Shown here: positions 41,439 through 50,442 of the stretch, in pieces
How the letters are laid out: each line of letters starts with the position of its first letter
How positions within the stretch are numbered: the first letter of the stretch is position 1
From: a virus
Direction: 5' to 3' (one strand)
Length of the DNA: 64,000 nt
Virus record (IMG/VR): IMGVR_UViG_3300013104_000001
Coordinates: 186,001-250,000 of that record
Made by a program: the position numbers and the translations under genes
Notes under the pieces: generated by a model
What the model was told of the DNA's origin: nothing
Database searches by the model: none
What the model saw: the letters and a program-made list of their open reading frames with translations, nothing else

Positions 41439-41774
41439 TCATTTTTTATTTAAGTTGTAAAGATCACGAATACTCGAGAGCATGCTATCGTTTTCATCGA
41501 TGAGTTTGATTTTATCAACTATCATATCCCACTTAAAGGGATTTACGATACCATTCAATCGCATAATTAACCAATGCATGTGATACGCAACCCTTGCGTT
41601 CAATAACACCATGCGAAAGTCACCGCGTTCTTCATACTGCGCAAGAGCAGTAGGCGGAGTATAATCAGTTGCCCGTGCTCTTAATAAATCAAGATGGTGA
41701 ATTAACACCTTACGAAAGCCAGGGTCTTGATAGATGGCAATTGTAGGATGCACGATCTCGTTGGATACTTGCAT
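41439..41774 (-). CDS. Unknown protein, 111 aa
   Basis: TAGG lies upstream of the ATG on the reverse strand. The product is helical with many Arg, His and Leu residues (ARVAYHMHWLIMRLNGIVN). It is a lone reverse gene inside the polymerase block, between the gp70-position gene and the beta C-half. Reverse genes in this window otherwise look virion-related, so a small structural or assembly role is possible. Confidence 0.65.
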   Translation of the reverse strand: MQVSNEIVHPTIAIYQDPGFRKVLIHHLDLLRARATDYTPPTALAQYEERGDFRMVLLNARVAYHMHWLIMRLNGIVNPFKWDMIVDKIKLIDENDSMLSSIRDLYNLNKK

Positions 41775-41799
41775 GGAAATATACCTATACTTGTTTAAG

Positions 41800-41809
41800 C
41801 CTATATTAT
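41800..41809 (+). promoter_or_regulatory. CCTATATTAT promoter-like motif
   Basis: TTAAGCCTATATTATC lies in the divergent gap between the reverse gene and the beta C-half gene, 34 bases before the ATG at 41843. It is one T-to-C change from the TATATTAC core. Confidence 0.5.
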
Positions 41810-41842
41810 CATTGTGCAGTTAGGTTGATAAAAGGAACAGCA

Positions 41843-43942
41843 ATGAATCACATTACCGAAGCAAGTGAATTATCTCCCGATATCTTAGGCGGTATTCTTT
41901 GTTTGAACCCTACCTTACATGGTGATAGCAGCCCACGATCTGCTATGTTTGGTGGTCACGCAGGACAAGCGGTTACCATTGAAGGTAGTACACCGCGAAT
42001 GTTGAAGACCGGCATGGAGTACGTGTATGGTCGTCCAACATTTAAGATTGAAGCTCCGTGTCAGATGTTGGTCATTGGGGTTATCAATCGCTTTGCGACT
42101 AATCACGTAGGTGCAGGCGGTATTCGTGAGAACCCCGAACGTTATGTGATCTATCAGAACGTAGAGCGCAGTAATGTCCCGACCTTTGGCATTATGTGTA
42201 TTCCAACTTACCATACGCGTAATCACGCATTAGGTTTTAAGTACAAGCCTCATGCGCGTAATATCCAGCGTCTGTATAATGAGAAAGAGTATTTCCAGAA
42301 AGGCGATATCTTTGCAATCTCACCAAACTTAACGGAAGGTGGTGATTATAAGTACGGTCGTGAAACGAACGTTGCTTTCATGTCACTACCAGAGGTCGAG
42401 CAGGACGGCATGGTGGTCACCGAATCGTTTGCCAAGGCGATGGCGTGTACCAAGATTGAAAACCGCATTGTACAATGGGGTGATGATTATGTGTTGTTGA
42501 ACCTTTATGGTGATGACACCACGTATAAAGCATATCCAGATATCGGTGAAAAGATTCGTGATGATGGCATGCTGTATGCCATGCGTCGAATCATACCGGG
42601 CACGGGTATTGTGAACATGACGCCAAAAGCATTGCGTATCTTCGATCCAGAGTTTGACAAACCTGTTTATGCAGAAGCAGGCGCTACCGTTATTAACGTA
42701 GCAGTGAACTCTGACCGTATGCGTACAGGTCGTGCTGAAGTTCAGTTCTATGATAAACAGACTGAACGCTATGAACGTGCTGCTCGTGAGTTCTCCAAAC
42801 AACTGCGTAACCTGTATGACAATCTGTATCGTCAGTATGGTGCGGGTATGGTGCTGGAACCAGAACTCAACCGAATGATCACTGATGCGATCTCTGACAC
42901 AGGTGGTATGGATCGTAAGATCAATAACCAAGGTCAGATCATGTCTGTCGATAAAGGTACCCAGGTTTATAACAAGGTACCGATTGGCGACTGGCGTGTG
43001 AAGATCACCTTTGTTAAGCGTATCGAAGCCGGTGTACGTTTCAAGATCACTGATACCCATGGCGGTAAAGGTGTTATTGTAAATGTGATCAAGGATGAAG
43101 ATGCACCAACGGATGACTTCGGTAACCGTGCTGATGTAATCATGGATGATGTGTCGATCACCAAACGTATGAACTTAGGCAAACCAGTTGAGCAGTATAT
43201 CAACGGGGCATCTGTCTATGCGACTAAGGTTGCGCGTGAGCTGGTTGCGAAGGGTGACACAGATGGTGCATGGAATCACCTGATGAGTTATTACGAAGCC
43301 GCAGCTTTTGAACAGTACGAGCTGATGCAGAATGGCATGTATAATGACAAGCCTACTCGTGACATGCATGTTGCTCATGTCTGTGCGAATGGCGTGCAGT
43401 TGTTTGCACCAACCAATCGTCGCTTCTATGGTGCTGAGCAATGTCGTCGTATCATGAAGAAGCATGACTTCCCGATCAGTCCAGTGCGGTATCGTGCACC
43501 TAATGGTGAAATGGTTCGTACGCGTGACCCGGTGATGATTGCACCAATCTACATCATCCTGCTGGAGAAGATGGGCGAGTATTGGGCGTCGTGTGCAATT
43601 CCAAAGCTCACGCACTTTGGTACACTCTCATCTCTGACGCAAGCAGACAAATACGCACTGCCATGGCGTAATACACCGACTCGTTTCGGTGAGTCTGAAT
43701 TGCGACTGTTCCTGGCGGCCTGTCGTGGTGTTTATGCTAACCGTCTACAGAGCATGGCGAACACGCCTGCAATGCAACGTGAAGCAGCATTGATGATGTT
43801 ACGTCATCAGACACCAATGAACATGGATAACGTGATTGACGAACGTAAAACACCATTGGGTCGTGCACGTCCGCTACAAATGTATAAGCACAACCAAAGC
43901 TGTCGTGGTATCGAGTTTGAAACCACTACACTTGCGAGCTAA
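41843..43942 (+). CDS. Non-virion RNA polymerase beta subunit, C-terminal half, 699 aa
   Basis: I chose the ATG at 41843, which has AAAAGGAACAGCA upstream; a TTG six codons earlier is in frame but has no site. Residues 404-410 (DTHGGKG, then VIVNVIKDED) match the GRHGNKGVIS region of bacterial beta, and the following DDFGNRADVIMD matches the segment that contacts the nascent RNA and alpha-phosphate side. QDGMVVTESFA near residue 190 fits the conserved E-D-x-hydrophobic region before it. The N-half of beta is not in this window. The gene forms an operon with the beta' C-half, 10 bases downstream, and acts with 22155 and 36815 in late transcription. Confidence 0.9.
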   Translation: MNHITEASELSPDILGGILCLNPTLHGDSSPRSAMFGGHAGQAVTIEGSTPRMLKTGMEYVYGRPTFKIEAPCQMLVIGVINRFATNHVGAGGIRENPERYVIYQNVERSNVPTFGIMCIPTYHTRNHALGFKYKPHARNIQRLYNEKEYFQKGDIFAISPNLTEGGDYKYGRETNVAFMSLPEVEQDGMVVTESFAKAMACTKIENRIVQWGDDYVLLNLYGDDTTYKAYPDIGEKIRDDGMLYAMRRIIPGTGIVNMTPKALRIFDPEFDKPVYAEAGATVINVAVNSDRMRTGRAEVQFYDKQTERYERAAREFSKQLRNLYDNLYRQYGAGMVLEPELNRMITDAISDTGGMDRKINNQGQIMSVDKGTQVYNKVPIGDWRVKITFVKRIEAGVRFKITDTHGGKGVIVNVIKDEDAPTDDFGNRADVIMDDVSITKRMNLGKPVEQYINGASVYATKVARELVAKGDTDGAWNHLMSYYEAAAFEQYELMQNGMYNDKPTRDMHVAHVCANGVQLFAPTNRRFYGAEQCRRIMKKHDFPISPVRYRAPNGEMVRTRDPVMIAPIYIILLEKMGEYWASCAIPKLTHFGTLSSLTQADKYALPWRNTPTRFGESELRLFLAACRGVYANRLQSMANTPAMQREAALMMLRHQTPMNMDNVIDERKTPLGRARPLQMYKHNQSCRGIEFETTTLAS

Positions 43943-43952
43943 GGGGAATTAA

Positions 43953-45920
43953 ATGCAACAATATCATTGGCGCGAACTGATAGCCATGTCTGAAGAACAG
44001 ATCTGGCAATTAGATCCTGCAATTAATAACCCAACCGTTCAGGTAACCGCCGAAGACATGGTTATCAAGATCCCCGTTCGACAAGTTATTGCCAGTTGGT
44101 ATTGCTGGCCATTCCAGAAACTCTATAAGGACATGGTTCTGGAGAAACGTCACTTCATCACGGCGTTTCGTTTGTCGAACAAATCAATCCTGGGTGTAAT
44201 GACCCAGGGTTATCGGGATTACGATAAGCTTATCAACGGTCAGCCGTTTGATGTGGTAGCAATGAACAGTCTGATCGCGAAGACAGTTAACCGCATCAAT
44301 AATGCATTCGTTGTAAAGATCCCGCAGTATGTCACGACGTCATCGATCAAGCAGTATATCCAGATCGTTGATGATCCTGACTTCAAAGCGATTCGTTCTG
44401 CCATGGAACCTAATCAGAACTCCATTCGTGAAGGCTATGATCAGTCTTACTCGATGCTGATGGATCCAAATAAGTTTGTGGGTAACCAGGTCGCTGAGTA
44501 TGTCAAGCAAGGTTCTGCCTCTGCTGGACAGGCACTGCAATGTCTGGTTGTCCGCGGCTATCTGACCGACCATAACTCCCGTATCTTCGTACGACCGGTT
44601 ATGGGTAACTATGTGGAAGGTCTGGGCAAGTTCTACGAATCGTTTGTGGAATCACGTTCTGCAACCAAAGCATCGCTGTTTACCAAGAAACCGCTTGAGG
44701 ACTCAGAGTGGTTTAACCGTAAGATGCAGTTGGTTGCACAAGCCATCCAGAAGATCCATCTGGGTCAGGATTGTGGATCTACTCAAACGGTACCAATTGT
44801 CATGCGTCGTGGTTGGGCTTCCGGCATGGCCGGTAAGTATTATCTCGACGAAGACGGTTCGTTTAAAATGATCAACGAAGATGACAAGCATCTGGAGAAC
44901 CGCCTGTTACATGTGCGCTCTCCAATGTATTGTAATCATCCTGACCGTACCGGCGTCTGTGAGCGTTGTTATGGTAAGCTTGCGGTAAGTATCCCGTATT
45001 TCAACGTACTGGGTAAGATCGGGGATAATGAAGTTATTGCAGGTCATGTGTCAGCAACAGAAATCGGTGAGGATCTCTCGCAGAAGATGTTGTCAACTAA
45101 ACACCTCGATACCTCCTCGACTGTTGATCCCTTTATTGTCCGCCGTTCAGATATGTTATACGTGAAGCCAGGTCAGCGCGAGAACGCCATTCGCCTGAAC
45201 CCACGTTTACGTAATGAGAAAGTGGTGATGAAGGTAAGTTTCGACAAAACTACCGCATTATCTGATATCGCAGTTGCCGAGAACTTAGATGAGGTCGCAA
45301 CGCGTGTTTCTGGGTTCAATGAAATCGTGCTGGAGTTTGAACGTGAAGATGGGGGTAAAGAAGCAATCCCTATTAACACAACGCAGGGTTCTCGTCAGGG
45401 TCAATTCACTGTCGAGTTCTTACGTTATCTGCAGCGCGTAAGCTGGACGAGTGCTGATAAAGATTATATCGCAATCAGACTGGATCAGTTTGACTATGAA
45501 TGTGACGTCGTGGAACTGCCGTTAGTGCATGAAGACATGATGGCCTATCAGAAGCAAATCGAATCCTACATTCGTTTTAGCAAGGAGTCAGCGAACTGGA
45601 AAAACAAGTTTGTTACGCCTGATGAAGTCGGTGTGGTACTGGATGAATTCTATTCCCTGTTGCGTCAGCGTTTAGGTGTGAACATTATTCATGCCGAGAT
45701 GATGTTGTATGCAGTGATGACCATGAATCCAGGTCAAGGCGATTATCGTCTGCCACGGGCATATGAACCACGGCAGTTTAGTTCTTATCACGAATGTATC
45801 GAGTATCGTTCTCTCTCTGTACAGCTCGTGTATCAGGAACAAGCAGCAGTGATGCTCAAGCCATCGACCTTCTTGAATGACAAGCGACAACCGCACCCGA
45901 TGGATGAGATCTTCAAATAA
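43953..45920 (+). CDS. Non-virion RNA polymerase beta' subunit, C-terminal half, 655 aa
   Basis: TAAGGGGAA precedes the ATG. Residues 327 onward (CNHPDRTGVCERCYG) give a Cys-rich zinc region like the second zinc finger of bacterial beta'. Residues 372-384 (GEDLSQKMLSTKH) align with the trigger-loop segment GEPGTQLTMRTFH. The C-terminal 250 residues are diverged. It completes the beta' protein begun at 22155. Position after the beta C-half matches phiKZ gp74. Confidence 0.88.
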   Translation: MQQYHWRELIAMSEEQIWQLDPAINNPTVQVTAEDMVIKIPVRQVIASWYCWPFQKLYKDMVLEKRHFITAFRLSNKSILGVMTQGYRDYDKLINGQPFDVVAMNSLIAKTVNRINNAFVVKIPQYVTTSSIKQYIQIVDDPDFKAIRSAMEPNQNSIREGYDQSYSMLMDPNKFVGNQVAEYVKQGSASAGQALQCLVVRGYLTDHNSRIFVRPVMGNYVEGLGKFYESFVESRSATKASLFTKKPLEDSEWFNRKMQLVAQAIQKIHLGQDCGSTQTVPIVMRRGWASGMAGKYYLDEDGSFKMINEDDKHLENRLLHVRSPMYCNHPDRTGVCERCYGKLAVSIPYFNVLGKIGDNEVIAGHVSATEIGEDLSQKMLSTKHLDTSSTVDPFIVRRSDMLYVKPGQRENAIRLNPRLRNEKVVMKVSFDKTTALSDIAVAENLDEVATRVSGFNEIVLEFEREDGGKEAIPINTTQGSRQGQFTVEFLRYLQRVSWTSADKDYIAIRLDQFDYECDVVELPLVHEDMMAYQKQIESYIRFSKESANWKNKFVTPDEVGVVLDEFYSLLRQRLGVNIIHAEMMLYAVMTMNPGQGDYRLPRAYEPRQFSSYHECIEYRSLSVQLVYQEQAAVMLKPSTFLNDKRQPHPMDEIFK

Positions 45921-45933
45921 GTAAGAGGTAGCG

Positions 45934-47481
45934 ATGCGCAATACGGCGACCATCACTCTTAATAGTCACGGTTTTACAGTCAGTGATTATAATAGTGAGT
46001 TCTATGAAAAGTTGAAAATGTATTGCGCTCGTTTCACCAAATACAAAATGGTTCCTACGATGATTCATGGTCGAAAGATTATGAAGAAGGAACCAGATGT
46101 TCAATTTGGGAGCGCTTTCAAGAATCGACGTGAAGTTCGTCTTCACATGAACTGCTATCAAGAGTTCAGACGTTTCATGGAACAATGGGGTTATAACACT
46201 TCACGCTTCAAAGAAGTCAAAGCCGATATCCCGATTGGCAAGGACGCCAGCTTTGAATTTAAAATGGAAGGGATTGGTCCACGTGATCATCAGGTAGAAT
46301 GGTTGCAATACCAGCTTGAGCGAAACCAGGGTGATATCACAACGAAGATCAATACCTTGCAAACAGGTAAAGGGAAATCGTTCTGTGGTATTTACAACAT
46401 GGTTAAGCTTGGCAAGTTAACGGTGATTGTATTAATGCCGAAATACATCAATGGTTGGCTGATTGCACTAAACGACTTTGTGAAACTGTCTGAGACAGAT
46501 ATCATGGTTGTGCAGGGCTCGGGCGAACTTAATGGGTGTATGAAGCTTGCGAGTGAAGGTAAACTTAAATCTCGCATTATTATCGTGTCGCTTCCAACGT
46601 TCCAGTACTTTATGAAAGAGTACGAAACGCAGGATGGTGTAATGACACATTACGACTATACGCCTGATGACTTCTGGAAATTAGTACAGCCTGGATTTAT
46701 GATTGTCGATGAAGGACATGAATCAATCCACGCTCTGTTTAAATTCGATCTGTATACCAACGTCCGTAATAAACTGGTATTGTCAGCAACACTTGAGGCC
46801 GACGATGCCTTTATTAATGACATGTACTTTGTCATCTACCCGAACAAAATACGGTTCAAGGGTGGTGCGTATGATAAGTACATTGAAGCAGTTGCACTCA
46901 TGTATGGTCTTGTCAATGGCAAGAAAGTAAAATGCAAGGGCTTTGGTGGTTCGTATAACCATGTGAAGTTTGAGCAGTCCATCATGAAAGACAAACAATT
47001 GCTGGCCTCTTACTTAGGGCTGATTGAGCGAACGTTCAATTACTTCTTTAAGAGTAAGATGGAACCAAACCAGCGATGTTTGATTTATTGTGCAACGGTT
47101 GAAATGTGTCTTTACGTAGCGGATTACCTGGACAGGAAAAACCCTGACCTGATCGTTCGCAAGTACACACAGGAAGACCCCAAATCTACCCTGTATGAAT
47201 CTGATGTCAGTGTATCTACATTGAAGTCAGCGGGCACTGGTGTAGACATCCCTGGTCTGAGAACCTGTATCATGACGATTGCCATTGGTTCTCGTCAGGC
47301 AAGTGATCAGGCATTGGGTCGTCTGCGCAGATTGAAAGATTATCCAGATACTACCCCAACCTTTGTGTACTTCTGTTGCACTGGTATTGAACAACATGTT
47401 TCTTATCATCGTAAGAAGCTGGAGCTCTTCCCAGTTAAGACATTAAGTCTCAAAGAGATGAACAGCAACTTCTCGTTGTAA
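45934..47481 (+). CDS. Superfamily 2 DNA/RNA helicase, UvsW-like, 515 aa
   Basis: AAGAGG precedes the ATG. Motif I is TGKGKS (144-149), motif II DEGH (259-262), motif III SAT (284-286, in LVLSATLE), motif V follows VSTLKSAGTGVDIPGL and motif VI is QALGRLRRL near the C-terminus. The N-terminal 110 residues are a separate small domain, as in UvsW-type phage helicases, which unwind branched DNA and R-loops and promote recombination-dependent replication. Position after beta' C-half matches phiKZ gp75. It should act inside the phage nucleus. Confidence 0.88.
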   Translation: MRNTATITLNSHGFTVSDYNSEFYEKLKMYCARFTKYKMVPTMIHGRKIMKKEPDVQFGSAFKNRREVRLHMNCYQEFRRFMEQWGYNTSRFKEVKADIPIGKDASFEFKMEGIGPRDHQVEWLQYQLERNQGDITTKINTLQTGKGKSFCGIYNMVKLGKLTVIVLMPKYINGWLIALNDFVKLSETDIMVVQGSGELNGCMKLASEGKLKSRIIIVSLPTFQYFMKEYETQDGVMTHYDYTPDDFWKLVQPGFMIVDEGHESIHALFKFDLYTNVRNKLVLSATLEADDAFINDMYFVIYPNKIRFKGGAYDKYIEAVALMYGLVNGKKVKCKGFGGSYNHVKFEQSIMKDKQLLASYLGLIERTFNYFFKSKMEPNQRCLIYCATVEMCLYVADYLDRKNPDLIVRKYTQEDPKSTLYESDVSVSTLKSAGTGVDIPGLRTCIMTIAIGSRQASDQALGRLRRLKDYPDTTPTFVYFCCTGIEQHVSYHRKKLELFPVKTLSLKEMNSNFSL

Positions 47482-47491
47482 TCTCGTAAGA

Positions 47492-47522
47492 GGCCGGAGG
47501 GTGATACCTCTGGCCTTTTATG
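47492..47522 (+). terminator. Hairpin followed by TTTTATG
   Basis: GGCCGGAGG (47492-47500) pairs with CCTCTGGCC (47507-47515, one mismatch), followed by TTTTATG (47516-47522). It ends the polymerase/helicase block. Confidence 0.75.
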
Positions 47523-47561
47523 CGGTTTTTTCCTTTTCTTTTTGTTAAGGATTCACAGCTT

Positions 47562-47894
47562 ATGACTACAGAGCCAAGACTTGTTGTTATCGGTGCCGGC
47601 TATCCAATTAGCACTGCATCTCTCATCGAACGTTTGACGGGTTTTTACGAACGCGTAGAATTATGGTCATTGGAAGACTTCCATCGTCGTCACGCAGGGC
47701 CGGGCGGGTACATGCATGAGCTCACCCAGGCATTACTGCAAAAGACCATGCAACGCCAGAACATGGGCAAGACCACAGAGTACTGGTACAACTTCATTGA
47801 GATGCGTGACCGTGAAGTCGAGCGTGGTTTGCATCGCCCACCAAAGAAAGCGCATTGCACTACTCGCCGTCGTGGGAGGAAATGCAAAAAATGA
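47562..47894 (+). CDS. Unknown protein, 110 aa
   Basis: I chose the ATG at 47562 (TTAAGG about eleven bases upstream); the in-frame ATG at 47520 is part of the terminator-TTATG element. It starts with a Rossmann-like strand-loop-helix (RLVVIGAGYPISTASLIERL) and ends basic (TTRRRGRKCKK). No P-loop. It overlaps the next gene by four bases. Confidence 0.6.
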   Translation: MTTEPRLVVIGAGYPISTASLIERLTGFYERVELWSLEDFHRRHAGPGGYMHELTQALLQKTMQRQNMGKTTEYWYNFIEMRDREVERGLHRPPKKAHCTTRRRGRKCKK

Positions 47895-48232
47895 ACATCG
47901 CCGATCGTGATCTCCGGTACTGCTTGATTAAAGTGAGTCGTCGGTTACGTGATGGCGACAGTCGTAATGCATCGCGCTGCATGATGCGCTATGTCGAACA
48001 GAAAGTGGTTGAACATGACCTCCCCGCTATTGATCGTCTTTTAATAGCTTGCTTGGAAAAGCACGTAGCACTAAAAGAGATCAACAAGGTTGTCTTGCTC
48101 AGAACCTGTTGGCGTTTACGTCACAGTTTGGAATGGTATCCTGAAGCTTTGAGTCGTTGGCGGAATGAACTCAAAGAAGCGGGATTAGAGAATCTATTAA
48201 TAGGAATGAGTGATGACCGATTATACCAGTGA
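47891..48232 (+). CDS. Small basic helical protein, 113 aa
   Basis: GGGAGGA lies ten bases before the ATG at 47891; an ATG at 47882 would be too close to it. The product is Arg/Leu-rich and helical (CLIKVSRRLRDGDSRNASR). It overlaps its neighbours on both sides. The function is unknown. Confidence 0.6.
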   Translation: MNIADRDLRYCLIKVSRRLRDGDSRNASRCMMRYVEQKVVEHDLPAIDRLLIACLEKHVALKEINKVVLLRTCWRLRHSLEWYPEALSRWRNELKEAGLENLLIGMSDDRLYQ

Positions 48233-48581
48233 CCTTTATAAGGCGATCAGTTGTAAGACCCCAACCAAAGGCAGTGAGTTTTATGTCGATGACTTCGGTG
48301 ATCTGTGGTTACTGATTCCTCGTCTCAACCGTTTTGGTGAACAGTCGGTATTTCGTCAGTATGCGGGTAATCTGACCATCCAGGGTAAAGCTGGCGGAAT
48401 GTACAGCAATGCGACGTATATCGGCCAGTTCATGCCGACCTACCATTTGTTCCTGCAGCAGCAGACCACAGCGATCGACATAGCCGCTCTACAACGCTAT
48501 GTAATGACGCGTGCAGCAAAAGTGGTAGCGCGTTACCAACGTAAAGCAAAACCTTTCCAGGAGGCTTACAATGGCCGATAA
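48213..48581 (+). CDS. Unknown protein, 122 aa
   Basis: The ATG at 48213 has TAGGAA upstream and overlaps the previous gene by 20 bases. Mixed strands with aromatic residues (YVDDFGDLWLLIPRLNRFG); basic end. The function is unknown. Confidence 0.6.
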   Translation: MTDYTSDLYKAISCKTPTKGSEFYVDDFGDLWLLIPRLNRFGEQSVFRQYAGNLTIQGKAGGMYSNATYIGQFMPTYHLFLQQQTTAIDIAALQRYVMTRAAKVVARYQRKAKPFQEAYNGR

Positions 48582-48942
48582 TCCATTCCTTCTTCCTGAT
48601 GGTACGGTGGATATCCTCGCTGTGACCAATCGTTCTAAAAGGCATAATACACCGATTGAAGGTGAGCTGATCAGTAAGGACCCATGCACTGGTCTGCTGG
48701 AAGATTTTGGTAAAGTAGTTGAGCGTGATCTGACCCAACGGTTAACACCAATAGAGGGCGAGGTCATCACACCGGCGGATGAGGCAAAAGAACGGTCTGA
48801 CAATGCAGCGATGATCGTTGAAGTTGGTCTCGCTGTTCTTGCTACGGGTAACTACGTTGCACTGCCTCCTATCTGGGATGGTAGTGATGTCGAAAAGGAA
48901 GTCAAAGACATCACCGCATTACAAATTGAAAAGAAGGATTGA
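48571..48942 (+). CDS. Unknown protein, 123 aa
   Basis: CCAGGAGG precedes the ATG. It contains two similar short segments, NTPIEGELISKDP and LTPIEGEVITPADE, that look like an internal repeat of about 43 residues. The end is acidic and Lys-rich. The function is unknown. Confidence 0.6.
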   Translation: MADNPFLLPDGTVDILAVTNRSKRHNTPIEGELISKDPCTGLLEDFGKVVERDLTQRLTPIEGEVITPADEAKERSDNAAMIVEVGLAVLATGNYVALPPIWDGSDVEKEVKDITALQIEKKD

Positions 48943-48945
48943 TTG

Positions 48946-49635
48946 ATGAACTGGTTACAGAAACTGGTAAGTAAAGTGTTTGGCGTTAGGCGGTATAAAC
49001 CAGTCACTTTTGATCGTCCGGCTAAATCAGTTGGCTTTGAAGCAGCGGGACAAAAGGTAGTGGATGAAGCGAAAGTCAATACGCCCTGGGAAGATGCTGC
49101 TGAAACAATCCGAAACAATCGAATGTTCGGAACTATACCGCCTGTCGCACAGAAGCCCGCAACTGTACAACTAAGGCCAATCGATGTTATTGGCCGGCTA
49201 CCACCCGGTACCTCTGTTGAGCAGTTCTTGGCGATGTATAAAGATCTTAGCCAATACGATACGGTGTTTATTGCCGACATGATGTGGGCTTGGATAGATG
49301 GTAAATGGGTTAACATGACCGGGTCACCTAAAGGTAATGTGTCAAAGACAGTTAACCGCACCAATCACTGCTCTCGTCCGATGATGTCGCCAGCCCGTCG
49401 TGATGATCGCAATGATCACGATCCCTTGCTTGATACATTGATTATAACGCAGGCTGTTTCAGACAACACGTCTTACCGTAATTCGCATTCTCGTCAGGAT
49501 TCACATCGTTATGAAGATTCATCTCCGACGCATCATCACACGCCGTCACATTCCCATAGTCACGATCACAATCGTCATGACGATAACAGTGGTTATGACA
49601 GCAATGGATCTGATAACGGCGGTTCGTCTGATTGA
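48946..49635 (+). CDS. Protein with His/Asp/Ser-rich tail, 229 aa
   Basis: AAGAAGGA precedes the ATG at 48946. Residues 1-150 include a basic N-terminus and a compact Trp-containing middle (IADMMWAWIDGKWVNMTG). The last 75 residues are dominated by His, Ser, Asp and Asn (for example THHHTPSHSHSHDHNRHDD), a likely disordered, metal-binding tail. Similar tails occur on metal chaperones and some phage proteins, but I cannot name a family. Confidence 0.65.
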   Translation: MNWLQKLVSKVFGVRRYKPVTFDRPAKSVGFEAAGQKVVDEAKVNTPWEDAAETIRNNRMFGTIPPVAQKPATVQLRPIDVIGRLPPGTSVEQFLAMYKDLSQYDTVFIADMMWAWIDGKWVNMTGSPKGNVSKTVNRTNHCSRPMMSPARRDDRNDHDPLLDTLIITQAVSDNTSYRNSHSRQDSHRYEDSSPTHHHTPSHSHSHDHNRHDDNSGYDSNGSDNGGSSD

Positions 49636-49674
49636 TCAACTAAATTAACCCTCTGTTATAAAAGGAAGAGCAAC

Positions 49675-50442
49675 ATGTCACAGAAGAACAGCGCTCCAAA
49701 AATTAACTTAATCGATATTTTAGACGGCGAAGGTAGCTTCTATATTCCGAACGCTAATGGTCGTCGTTACGATCCTACTGCGCTTCGTAATGCACTGGAT
49801 AAGCTTCGGATTGACAGACGTTATTTCAATTCATTCCAGAGTCATCCTTACCCTCGCAAGAGTCTGCTGGTAGAGTACGGCACTCTTTTACGGGAAGAAC
49901 CTGGCTATCGCGGCACGCCTGCATGCCGCCATCCGTTCATGCGCGAGATGGCATTACGATTTGGTGTGGCACTGGAGTCGGCCAGCCTCAGCGCACATCG
50001 TCAGACCGGTAAGTCGAACTTTATGTTTCATCGCATGGCGCAGTACCATACCTGGTATCTGAATGAAGCGGCTGATATAAAGGCAAGCAAGCCGGTCCCT
50101 ATCGACCTTACCTGTTACCTGAAACTAATAACAGGTAAAGATGTCTGGGAGCCGGATTGGTTAAGTGGGACTGGGGTGTCGTGGTCTTATCCAATGGAAT
50201 TACTAAGAGCTGGCGTGGGTAAATCAATGCTCTATTCGATGGCATCTGGAATGAAACTGCATCTGAAAAGTAATCAGCGTAAGCACTGGGCTAGTCCATG
50301 GATCTATCACGATAATGTCAATCGTGGACCTGCGGGTTTCTGGCCAGACACAATAGAGTATGGCATGGCAAGCAACGGTCCAGCTATCACCGCGCAGTTC
50401 AATCGTGAGCGTCAGGGCAAACCTAAGAGAGGGAGAGCGTAA
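49675..50442 (+). CDS. Unknown protein, 255 aa
   Basis: AAAAGGAAGAG precedes the ATG. It is rich in Arg, His and Tyr, with a basic C-terminus (RERQGKPKRGRA), so nucleic-acid contact is possible. No motif is recognised. The stop overlaps the next start (TAATG). Confidence 0.65.
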   Translation: MSQKNSAPKINLIDILDGEGSFYIPNANGRRYDPTALRNALDKLRIDRRYFNSFQSHPYPRKSLLVEYGTLLREEPGYRGTPACRHPFMREMALRFGVALESASLSAHRQTGKSNFMFHRMAQYHTWYLNEAADIKASKPVPIDLTCYLKLITGKDVWEPDWLSGTGVSWSYPMELLRAGVGKSMLYSMASGMKLHLKSNQRKHWASPWIYHDNVNRGPAGFWPDTIEYGMASNGPAITAQFNRERQGKPKRGRA

